From: Leptofilum sp050292445
Lineage (GTDB): Bacteria; Chloroflexota; Anaerolineae; Promineifilales; Promineifilaceae
Assembly (NCBI GenBank): GCA_050292445.1
Contig: JBNKLQ010000118.1
Location: forward strand, 1-17,631
Direction: 5' to 3'
DNA: 17,631 nt
Shown: piece by piece, positions 5,180-12,325 of the stretch
Numbering within the stretch: position 1 is the stretch's first letter
Layout of the letters: every line of letters starts with the position of its first letter
Translations under genes and position numbers: made by a program
The notes under the pieces: model-generated
Databases searched by the model: none
What the model saw: the letters and a program-made list of their open reading frames with translations, nothing else
What the model was told of the DNA's origin: nothing

Positions 5180-7012
5180 GTGAACAGCAAGACAAACTCT
5201 GCGTCAAGTTTCTTCCGATTGTATCTTCCACTTAGCATCTTCATCCTCATCTTGTTCGTTGGCGGATGCCGACAAAATGAAGAAAATGCCTCAACATCCC
5301 CCAAGCCAGCCTTCGTAGTTCCCATAAATGACAACAACAATGATGGCTTTCCTGATGGTTTGGCACATCAGGGGTCGCTAGATTTGCGCGAAGTATATGA
5401 GGTAAGCATAGACTCAACGATAGGCCATGGCGATGAAACCAGCATCCTCATGCAAACCAACCAAGAAATAGAGGAAGGTGGCTTTGTATTTATCGGAGAT
5501 GAGTTACCCAATATTAATCGATATAAGGGCACTCGTTTACAGTTTTCCGGCTTCATCAAAACAGAAAATGTAAGTGATAAGGCTGGTATTATGTTGCGTA
5601 TCGATGGCGTCGGTCGGGGTAATGAGCTAGCCGTTGATGATATGTCTGATCGAGCGCCTACCGGCAGTACAGATTGGCAGCAGTTCACCATCGTTCTCGA
5701 CGTTCCCAAAGACGTTGCGGTAAGCCATATTTATTACGGCTTGTATTTAGGCGGTTCTGGCAAAGTATGGCTGGATGATTTGCAGTTTGATATTGTCGGC
5801 GAGGATATTCCGGTTACTGACAGGTTACCAGAGTTCATGATTACCAGGGAAGCAGCTGCGGCGGAAGAAACGGCCGTTACCCAAAAAGCCATCTTCGACG
5901 AACTATGGCAAACTGTGAATGATACCTATGTGTCCGTCAACTTCAACGGCGTGGATTGGGCCGCTATTAAAGAAAGCTACCAGGCGCAGATCATCCAAGA
6001 TAGCGCACCCGATGAAGATTTTTATGCGCTCATGACGGCAATGGTTACCGAACTGAACGATGACCATTCTGTATTTCTCAACCCGGAAGAAGCCGCCGAA
6101 GAAGATTTACTCTTCTCTGGTGATTCAGCTTTCGACGGCGTGGGCATGTTTATTTACACCATCCCAGAAGCCCACGGGCTGGTCGTTTCGTTTACTTTCC
6201 CCGACGGCGGTGCGGCAGAGGCAGGCATTCAATCCCACGACATCATTTTAGCTGCGGATGGCCAGCCCACCTGCTGCCATGAAAACGGCACGCCCTTCCC
6301 CTACGAAGTTCGCGGGCCAGCAGGCACCACGGTGCTGCTTACCGTGCAGACACCGGGCGAAGAGCCGCGTGAGGTTGAAGTGGTGCGCGGGCCTGTCGCT
6401 GGCAATGCCCCGGTAACGAGTGACGTGATAGACGGCCGTATCGGCACCATCTTTATCCCCACTATGCAAGACCAAACGATAGCTGAACAGGTCGAAACCA
6501 GCTGGCAAACGCTAAACGCAGATGGCTCGTTAACCGGGCTTGTTCTAGACTTGCGTATCAACAGCGGTGGGCAGCAGCAAGTGTTGCAATCTCTCTTGGA
6601 ACTGTTCACAAACGGAACGGTGGGTGAATTTAGCAGCCGAACGGAAACCAAGCCATTTACCATTCAGGGGCGCGATGTGGCTAACTCCCAAAACATCCCC
6701 CTGGTGATTCTCATTGGCCCACAGTCCAACAGCTATGCAGAACTGTTTTCTGGCATTTTGCAGGCAAACGGCCGTGCCATCGTCGTCGGCCAAACCAGCC
6801 GGGGCAATGTGGAAACCACTCACCGGCATGATTTTACCGATGGTTCACGCGCCCACATCGCCGACGAAACCTTCATTCCGGCGGACGCACCAGATGCCAA
6901 TTGGGAAGAAACTGGTATCATCCCCGACAGTGAAGTTATCCAGGCTTGGTATGAGTTTGCCACACCTGAAGAAGACCTGGCATTAATTGCCGCCATTGAC
7001 CAATTCAAGTAA
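5180..7012 (+). CDS. S41-family peptidase lipoprotein with PDZ domain
   Basis: A predicted exported, lipid-anchored serine protease of 610 residues. The GTG at 5180 is chosen because a consensus AAGGAGG (5168-5174) lies five bases before it. A hydrophobic signal follows with lipobox LFVGGC, C30 being the lipidated residue. DNNNDGFPDG (about 51-60) resembles a calcium-binding loop, followed by a beta-sandwich (to about 207) ending in GSGKVWLDDLQF. Then come the S41 helical bundle (about 235-305), a PDZ domain (about 315-405) and the catalytic core: LVLDLRINSGG (454-464) and GPQSNSYAELF, with S518 as probable nucleophile. CtpA-type enzymes have lysine at the position of N543 (SRGN) and glutamine four residues later; both are absent. 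WEETGIIPD near the end matches S41B/tricorn-like members, so that subgroup or an inactive form is likely. It lies between galT and galK; its substrate is unknown. Confidence 0.85.
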   Translation: MNSKTNSASSFFRLYLPLSIFILILFVGGCRQNEENASTSPKPAFVVPINDNNNDGFPDGLAHQGSLDLREVYEVSIDSTIGHGDETSILMQTNQEIEEGGFVFIGDELPNINRYKGTRLQFSGFIKTENVSDKAGIMLRIDGVGRGNELAVDDMSDRAPTGSTDWQQFTIVLDVPKDVAVSHIYYGLYLGGSGKVWLDDLQFDIVGEDIPVTDRLPEFMITREAAAAEETAVTQKAIFDELWQTVNDTYVSVNFNGVDWAAIKESYQAQIIQDSAPDEDFYALMTAMVTELNDDHSVFLNPEEAAEEDLLFSGDSAFDGVGMFIYTIPEAHGLVVSFTFPDGGAAEAGIQSHDIILAADGQPTCCHENGTPFPYEVRGPAGTTVLLTVQTPGEEPREVEVVRGPVAGNAPVTSDVIDGRIGTIFIPTMQDQTIAEQVETSWQTLNADGSLTGLVLDLRINSGGQQQVLQSLLELFTNGTVGEFSSRTETKPFTIQGRDVANSQNIPLVILIGPQSNSYAELFSGILQANGRAIVVGQTSRGNVETTHRHDFTDGSRAHIADETFIPADAPDANWEETGIIPDSEVIQAWYEFATPEEDLALIAAIDQFK

Positions 7013-7028
7013 CAAATACGGAGACAAA

Positions 7029-8198
7029 ATGGGTTTACAGGAGTATATCGCTGCCGCTTTTCAAGAAAAATTTGGCGCAGCACCACCATTGATGGTGCGC
7101 GCCCCAGGCCGCGTCAATCTCATTGGCGAACACACTGACTACAACGACGGTTTTGTCTTGCCGATGGCCATTGACCGAGAAATTTGCCTGGCGCTGCGCC
7201 CGCGTGATGATGAGCAAGTGTCGGTACATTCGCTGGATTTTGAGGAAACGGCCGTTTTCCATCTGACCTCCCTACAAAACACAAAATCCGGCTGGGCCGA
7301 GTACCTCAAAGGCGTCGCCTGGGCCTTGCAAGAAAACGGCTACGTGCTGCGTGGCTGGGAGGGTGTGATGGCCGGTGACGTGCCCAAAGGGGCCGGGCTT
7401 TCCTCCAGCGCGGCGCTGGAATTGACCACAGCGCGGGCCTTCCAGCAAGTGTCTGGTTTTGCCTGGGATGCGCCGCAAATGGCCAAACTGAGCCAGCTGG
7501 CCGAAAACAAATGGGTGGGCGTCAACTGCGGCATTATGGACCAGATGATTTCTGCCGCCGGAGAGGCTGGCCATGCCCTGCTCATCGACTGCCGCAGCCT
7601 GGTAACACAGTCCGTTCCGCTGCCCCCCACGCTGGATGGATCGGAAACGGCCGTTGTCATTCTAGACACAACCACCCGGCGCGGTCTGGTTGATTCAGCG
7701 TACAACGAGCGCCGCCAGCAGTGCGAAGCCGCCGCCGCCTTTTTTGGCGTCAAAGCTCTGCGAGACGTTTCTATCACCGAGTTTCTGGAAGCGGCCGATC
7801 AGCTTGATCCGCTAACGCGACGGCGGGCCAGGCACGTCATCACCGAGAATCTGCGCACGCTCAACGCCGCCAAAGCAATGCAAAATGCAGATGCCGCCCT
7901 GCTAGGGCAGCTGATGAATGAAAGCCACGTCAGCATGCGTGATGATTTTGAAATCACCAATGACGAGCTGAACGTGATGGTGGCAGCGGCTCAGGCGCAG
8001 CCTGCTTGCTTTGGGGCACGGATGACTGGCGGTGGCTTTGGTGGCTGCGCCGTAGCCCTGGTGCATGGGGAAATGGTGGATGCGTTTGTAACGGCCGTTT
8101 CCCAACAATACCAGCAGCAAACGGATCTCGCCCCAAAAATCTACGTCTGCCAGCCTAGTGACGGCGCTTCGGCGATAGTTAATCCCCAACCAAATTGA
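7029..8198 (+). CDS. galK: Galactokinase
   Basis: GHMP-family kinase phosphorylating galactose at C1 with ATP in the cytoplasm, 389 residues. The galactokinase signature GRVNLIGEHTDYNDG (27-41) contains the sugar-binding residues E34 and D37; the phosphate loop VPKGAGLSSSAALE spans 118-131; NCGIMDQM holds the catalytic aspartate; ARMTGGGFGGCAVALV near the C-terminus is the third GHMP motif. The ATG at 7029 is chosen because GGAG (7020-7023) precedes it and the protein then begins as other galactokinases do; an ATG at 6987 would overlap the protease gene by 26 bases and add a non-conserved tail. The gap from the protease stop is only 16 bases, so the two are very probably cotranscribed. Confidence 0.96.
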   Translation: MGLQEYIAAAFQEKFGAAPPLMVRAPGRVNLIGEHTDYNDGFVLPMAIDREICLALRPRDDEQVSVHSLDFEETAVFHLTSLQNTKSGWAEYLKGVAWALQENGYVLRGWEGVMAGDVPKGAGLSSSAALELTTARAFQQVSGFAWDAPQMAKLSQLAENKWVGVNCGIMDQMISAAGEAGHALLIDCRSLVTQSVPLPPTLDGSETAVVILDTTTRRGLVDSAYNERRQQCEAAAAFFGVKALRDVSITEFLEAADQLDPLTRRRARHVITENLRTLNAAKAMQNADAALLGQLMNESHVSMRDDFEITNDELNVMVAAAQAQPACFGARMTGGGFGGCAVALVHGEMVDAFVTAVSQQYQQQTDLAPKIYVCQPSDGASAIVNPQPN

Positions 8199-8242
8199 CA
8201 GCGGCTCTGCAAGGTTAACCGTGTAAAACCAGGTACCAGTAG

Positions 8243-8318
8243 TCAGTGTTCAGTAAGTTAGTAATCAGTACCGACTTACGCCGCCACTGATTACTGAACA
8301 GTGCTTACTGAATACTGA
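8243..8318. repeat. CAGTAA/TTACTG-rich dyad between galK and galE
   Basis: Same vocabulary as the repeat at 412-487. AGTAATCAGT (8260-8269) pairs perfectly with ACTGATTACT (8286-8295); CAGTGTTCAGTAA (8245-8257) pairs with TTACTGAACAGTG (8291-8303) with one mismatch. It occupies most of the 135-base gap and ends four bases before the galE ribosome site AAGGAG (8322-8327). It could act as an RNA hairpin adjusting galE expression, or simply be a mobile intergenic repeat. Confidence 0.75.
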
Positions 8319-8333
8319 AACAAGGAGATTCAC

Positions 8334-9317
8334 ATGAAAATTCTCGTTACCGGCGGGGCTGGTTATATTGGCAGCATTACCGTCGAGCGGCTGATCAAAG
8401 CTGGCGAAGAAGTGGTTGTTTTTGACAATTTGTACCAGGGCCACCAGGATGCCGTGCATCCCGATGCCACATTTATCCAGGGCGATCTGGCCGATAAAGC
8501 GGCCATCGAAGCAGCCATTGCTACCCACAAGCCAGACGGCATCATGCACTTTGCTTCGTACACATTGGTGGGCGAATCGGTGGAAAAGCCGTTCCTTTAC
8601 CTGCGCGACAACATTGTTAACGGACTAAATTTGATCGAAGCGGCCGTTTCCAACGACGTGAAAGGGTTTATTCTCTCTTCCACAGCCAACCTGTTCGATG
8701 ACCCCGAACGGATGCCCATCGACGAAGATGAGCGCATTGTGCCCGGCAGTCCGTACGGCGAGTCTAAATTTATTTTGGAGCGATATTTGTACTGGATGGA
8801 CCGCCTCTACGACATGCGCTACACCTGCCTGCGCTACTTTAACGCCTGCGGTGCCACCGAAACGCGCGGCGAGGACCACGCCCCCGAAACGCACCTCATT
8901 CCCCTGGTGCTGGAAGTGGCGCTGGGCCAGCGTGAAAAAATCACCATTTTTGGCGATGATTACAATACCCCAGACGGCACCTGCGTCCGCGACTACATTC
9001 ATGTGGTGGATTTGGCAGAAGCGCACATTTTAGCCATGCGCGAGATTTTGAATGGGGGACACAGCCGCAAGTACAATTTGGGAAACGGCCGTGGCTTTAG
9101 CGTCAAACAGGTCATCGACACGGCTCGCGAAATCACCGGCCACCCTATCCCCGCCGAAATTGGCCCGCGCCGTGCTGGCGACCCGGACATCCTCATTGCC
9201 AGCAGTGAAACCATCAACCACGATCTGGGCTGGAAACCCACCTACCCCAATCTGCGCCAGATCATTGAGATGGCCTGGAAGTGGCATGTAGCCAACCCGC
9301 ATGGCTACGAAAAGTAG
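8334..9317 (+). CDS. galE: UDP-glucose 4-epimerase
   Basis: Short-chain dehydrogenase-fold enzyme interconverting UDP-galactose and UDP-glucose with bound NAD, 327 residues. Nucleotide-binding GGAGYIG (7-13), D31 in VVFDNL for the NAD ribose, the catalytic serine/threonine region LSSTANLF (114-121) and Y141-x3-K145 are all present. RYFNACGA (167-174) and TCVRDYIHVVDLA are GalE hallmarks that separate it from dTDP-glucose dehydratases. The ATG is preceded by AAGGAG at 8322-8327. The only oddity is NLFDD in place of the more common A-V-Y-G after the SST motif. With galT and galK it completes the core Leloir set; no galM is visible. The gene ends before a strong hairpin facing the convergent respiratory locus. 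Confidence 0.94.
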   Translation: MKILVTGGAGYIGSITVERLIKAGEEVVVFDNLYQGHQDAVHPDATFIQGDLADKAAIEAAIATHKPDGIMHFASYTLVGESVEKPFLYLRDNIVNGLNLIEAAVSNDVKGFILSSTANLFDDPERMPIDEDERIVPGSPYGESKFILERYLYWMDRLYDMRYTCLRYFNACGATETRGEDHAPETHLIPLVLEVALGQREKITIFGDDYNTPDGTCVRDYIHVVDLAEAHILAMREILNGGHSRKYNLGNGRGFSVKQVIDTAREITGHPIPAEIGPRRAGDPDILIASSETINHDLGWKPTYPNLRQIIEMAWKWHVANPHGYEK

Positions 9318-9327
9318 ATTTTGAGCT

Positions 9328-9353
9328 TTGCCGAGGGCCTCAGCCCTCGGCAA
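9328..9353. terminator. Strong hairpin between convergent galE and cytochrome b fusion genes
   Basis: TTGCCGAGGGC (9328-9338) pairs perfectly with GCCCTCGGCAA (9343-9353) around a CTCA loop: an 11-base GC-rich stem. It lies 10 bases after the galE stop. Neither strand shows a T-run after the stem, so termination would not follow the classic intrinsic rule. The rest of the 123-base gap to 9441 holds only one ACGGCCGT octamer (9409-9416). Confidence 0.55.
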
Positions 9354-9440
9354 TAATGTGGAATGAATGACCAAAAGAAGTGAACAAAGCGATGCTAACT
9401 TTCTTGAAACGGCCGTTCCCCGCGCCGTGAAAGGGTGGCA

Positions 9441-11708
9441 CTACTGCAAGCAGTCGCGGCCTTTGCAGGGGGTATCGAACAGCGGATTATAAATAATGCG
9501 CAGGATGTCGCCAGGGGCCAGGTTGGGGGTGGCTTCGTACAAAACGACTGTGGTGTTGGCTGGTTCATCTACAAAAGCGAGGCGGATATGGTGGCTGCCG
9601 GGCTCGATGGGCAAATCTTCGATGAAAGGGGCAACCGGTTCGTGGAAGAAGGCTTCCGGTTCATAGTTTTCCTCGGCCAAAACTGCGCCATCCACCTCCA
9701 AACGCAAAGTTAACGGCCGTTCTGACAAATTAAATGCACCCGTACGGTTAAATGGCAACGTCGGATCTTCCACCAACACGCGCACCAGGGCACTGTTTGC
9801 CGCCAGGCGAGAGGTAAAGGGCACATCGGTTAGGAAGACTTGGGCCAACAATACCAGCACCATCATTACAAACAAGATGGCCAGGCTGCGTCGCGAAATA
9901 TTGGGAAACATACGACGGGCAGCCATGTAATCTGGCTCTGTATCTGGAGTTTCGGCCACGGGCAGTGGGGCGTTGAGCGCAGCGGCAAAATCATCTGGGG
10001 CCACCCAGGCAGCAGTGATGGGGGCGTTGGCGTAGGCGCGTTTGAGGCGCGGGACACGTTGTCGCAGCAGCCGCCTTTCTGTCCATAAATTGCCTTCCCG
10101 GTTACGACAGTCATCAGGCGGGCAGCCAATCACCTGAACATCACTCACCCCGGCATTTAAGGCACGCACCATCATGTCTGGCGGCAGCGTGCCAACACAC
10201 GGCACAGAAACGACTTCAACGACTGTATCCGCCACCATCACCGGGCTGTTTTGGTTTAAATACGGCCGTGCCCCAAGTGCGGCATGTCGATCACAGGTAA
10301 ACACCAGCCTGACAGGCTGCTCAGGCGCCTTGGCTTTGGCCATTGTCAGCCGCATGGCAACAGCATCCCACAGCAGTTCCGGCGGCGTATCGCCCAGCGT
10401 GATGGCATCATCATTACAGGAACCGACACAAATCCCACAGGAGACACACAGCGTGGGATCAGCAATGGCAATAAATTTGTGTAGCTGGTCGTCATGCCGC
10501 TCCACCATCTCAAGGGCACCGTAGGGGCAGTCGAGGGCGCATCTGGTGCAGCCTGTGCAGCGATCATTCACGATGTTGACCAGGGGCAAGCCTACAGATT
10601 TGGCCTCAGCAGTTTCAGCCGTGGAATGATCACGGGTAATCCAGGGCAAGATGAGGGAAACGGCCGTAATCACTAACAAGCCACCCCACAGCCAGGATGC
10701 AACAGCATCGCCCTCTGTGGGCAAATAAAAGAGAAACAGCGGATCGAGCGTGATGCTTTCTGGCAGCTGGAAGCTGTTGGCCGCAGGCAGGTTACGCAAC
10801 GGCCAAAAGATAGCAACTAGCAAGAGTACAGCGACAGTCCCTATCACCAGGTGCATCTCTGGCAGCCATTTGGCCCGGCTCATGCGGCGAATGTGCAGGT
10901 AGAAAAAATAAACTACCACCAAAAACAGCAAAATATGTATGGTAAGCAGAATCAGCATAATGGGCCAACTGTTTCCGCTAATCTCTGCACGGGTAATCCA
11001 AACGACAAATCCATCTGCCCAAGGAGTAATTTGACGCAAAAAGCGCACAAAACCATCCGTTATGAGCTGTGCGCGCGTATCCACCACTAGCCAATATCCG
11101 GTTACCCCCGCTAGCCAAACAATAATGGTCAGAACAACACCCGTGACCCAAGCCAGCCAGCGCTGCCCACGAAACCGCTCCATAAACAAAGTGCGGTAAG
11201 CATGCAGCAACGTTGTAACCACCAAAGCGCCAGAAGCGTAACGATGAACGGCTCTCATCGTGCGCGTAAAGATCTGATTATTCATGCGCAACACGGACAG
11301 ATAGGACTCGTCAAAGCCGTATTTGTAAAACAGGAAGATATAAAAACCGGTGAAGCCCACAACCAGCGTGAGAAAGACGGCGATCGTGCCGGTGTGGTAA
11401 AAGGGATTGAGTTGGGGGGTGCCAGTAAGCTTGTTAAACGGCCGTTCCAGCCACAAAGTCAAACGTTCCAACCACACGGCCCACGGCGCAGGTTTACGCA
11501 GCCAGGCTGCCAAGCCATTATCCACCGTGCCAACATTATCAGGAACGGCCGTCCACGTCACGTCACGTTCATGATCGTCGTCGGGATCATCGTCTTCCGT
11601 TTGTACAACAGGTATAGGATCAACAGCCGTCGCGGTCTGGCAATCTTCTTCCAATACAGCACCTGGCAGCAGTTCCGGTTCCTTCTTCTTTTTACTCATT
11701 CGTGACAT
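9441..11708 (-). CDS. Cytochrome b / 2x[4Fe-4S] ferredoxin / MvhD-like fusion protein
   Basis: A 755-residue membrane redox fusion. After an acidic N-terminus, residues 105-275 are a cytochrome b/b6 N-terminal domain with all four heme ligands at family spacing: H155 and H169, H258 and H272. Two more membrane helices follow (about 287-303, 338-356). Residues 384-394 (C384, C387, C390, C394) and 421-431 (C421, C424, C427, C431) are two 4Fe-4S motifs. Residues about 466-560 match the MvhD/FrhD hydrogenase delta fold, with candidate 2Fe-2S ligands C472, C504, C529 and C534 (GCPPDDC) and the REGN motif. A seventh helix (608-627) leads to a beta-rich tail ending CKGRDC. Helix count puts the iron-sulfur part in the cytoplasm and the tail outside. 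It could pass electrons between a cytoplasmic donor and quinone; direction is unknown. It lies last in the oxidase locus, beyond a terminator. The start (M1 or M4) lacks a ribosome site. Confidence 0.85.
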   Translation of the reverse strand: MSRMSKKKKEPELLPGAVLEEDCQTATAVDPIPVVQTEDDDPDDDHERDVTWTAVPDNVGTVDNGLAAWLRKPAPWAVWLERLTLWLERPFNKLTGTPQLNPFYHTGTIAVFLTLVVGFTGFYIFLFYKYGFDESYLSVLRMNNQIFTRTMRAVHRYASGALVVTTLLHAYRTLFMERFRGQRWLAWVTGVVLTIIVWLAGVTGYWLVVDTRAQLITDGFVRFLRQITPWADGFVVWITRAEISGNSWPIMLILLTIHILLFLVVVYFFYLHIRRMSRAKWLPEMHLVIGTVAVLLLVAIFWPLRNLPAANSFQLPESITLDPLFLFYLPTEGDAVASWLWGGLLVITAVSLILPWITRDHSTAETAEAKSVGLPLVNIVNDRCTGCTRCALDCPYGALEMVERHDDQLHKFIAIADPTLCVSCGICVGSCNDDAITLGDTPPELLWDAVAMRLTMAKAKAPEQPVRLVFTCDRHAALGARPYLNQNSPVMVADTVVEVVSVPCVGTLPPDMMVRALNAGVSDVQVIGCPPDDCRNREGNLWTERRLLRQRVPRLKRAYANAPITAAWVAPDDFAAALNAPLPVAETPDTEPDYMAARRMFPNISRRSLAILFVMMVLVLLAQVFLTDVPFTSRLAANSALVRVLVEDPTLPFNRTGAFNLSERPLTLRLEVDGAVLAEENYEPEAFFHEPVAPFIEDLPIEPGSHHIRLAFVDEPANTTVVLYEATPNLAPGDILRIIYNPLFDTPCKGRDCLQ

Positions 11709-11764
11709 GGGCTTTACGGCAATTAGCGAGGCGGACGTTTGTGGTGGGCCTCTCCCCTTAAATC

Positions 11765-11801
11765 AAAAAGGTGGTGGCTACTTGCTTAAGTAGCCACCAC
11801 C
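11765..11801 (-). terminator. Intrinsic terminator after the cytochrome c gene
   Basis: Read on the minus strand, GGTGGTGGCTACTT (11801 down to 11788) pairs perfectly with AAGTAGCCACCACC (11783 down to 11770) around a 4-base loop, followed at once by TTTTT (11769-11765). A 14-base GC-rich stem plus T-run is a textbook factor-independent terminator. It should end the oxidase transcript and separate the cytochrome b fusion gene. Confidence 0.9.
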
Positions 11802-11817
11802 CTGTTTAGCAGTTTGC

Positions 11818-12249
11818 CTACTTCAGGGTTAGCATGAACGCAACCAAATCATTGATTTGCGAATTGGTCAGCTCTTCACCAAAGTTCTGGTACATAACAC
11901 CTTCGGTATATCCTTCGGTGATATGGGCATTTGGTTCCTCAATGGACTGACGCAGGTAATCCTCAGGGCTCATGCCAGGAACGGCCGTTTCCGCGCGGGT
12001 ACCGATATCAGAATGTGATGGACCAACAATGACCACACCAGGTTCCAGAGAATGGCAGGTGATACAACCGGGCGCACTTGCTGCCCCAATGATGGACTCA
12101 TTAAACAATCGTTCACCATTCGCAGCATCGCCAACAGAGCTGGTTTCACCACCACCACCTGCTTCCGGCTCATCACCTCCACCGCCGCAGGCAACCAGTG
12201 CCAATGAAAGCAGCAGCATTAGTAAAAGCGCTAAGTTAAGTTTTCGCAT
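11818..12249 (-). CDS. Membrane-anchored cytochrome c (lipoprotein)
   Basis: A 143-residue exported monoheme cytochrome c. The ATG at 12249 is chosen because GGAGGT lies seven bases upstream and a canonical signal follows: MRKLN, a leucine-rich core, and lipobox LVAC with C21 as lipid anchor. A glycine-rich linker (22-36) leads to the heme domain: C62-x2-C65-H66, and M119 in TEGVMY as likely axial methionine, followed by the usual C-terminal helix LTNSQINDLVAFML. Because it follows the oxidase subunit I gene in the same direction, before the terminator, it is most likely the dedicated electron donor to the CuA site of the ba3-type oxidase, or an entry point from the neighbouring cytochrome b fusion (inference). 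Confidence 0.92.
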   Translation of the reverse strand: MRKLNLALLLMLLLSLALVACGGGGDEPEAGGGGETSSVGDAANGERLFNESIIGAASAPGCITCHSLEPGVVIVGPSHSDIGTRAETAVPGMSPEDYLRQSIEEPNAHITEGYTEGVMYQNFGEELTNSQINDLVAFMLTLK

Positions 12250-12291
12250 ATATGCGACCTCCAATTTTGTTGATGTTTTTAATTATGCACC

Positions 12292-12317
12292 GGGCACTTA
12301 AACTTATGCAAGTGCCC
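12292..12317. repeat. Hairpin between oxidase subunit I and cytochrome c genes
   Basis: GGGCACTT (12292-12299) and AAGTGCCC (12310-12317) form a perfect 8-base stem with a 10-base loop in the 76-base gap. No T-run follows on the minus strand, so it is more likely a message-processing or stability element that sets the cytochrome c level than a terminator. Confidence 0.5.
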
Positions 12318-12325
12318 ATCTAACA

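Noticed and set aside
6987..7028. Upstream start for galK
   Set aside because: It would overlap the protease gene and add residues not seen in galactokinases; the ATG at 7029 has GGAG at proper distance.
9328..9353. Classic intrinsic terminator after galE
   Set aside because: The stem is strong but no T-run follows on either strand; kept only as a terminator-like hairpin with moderate confidence.
11202..11705. Plus-strand open frame opposite the cytochrome b domain
   Set aside because: Antisense to conserved heme-binding helices; no start signals and no recognisable fold.
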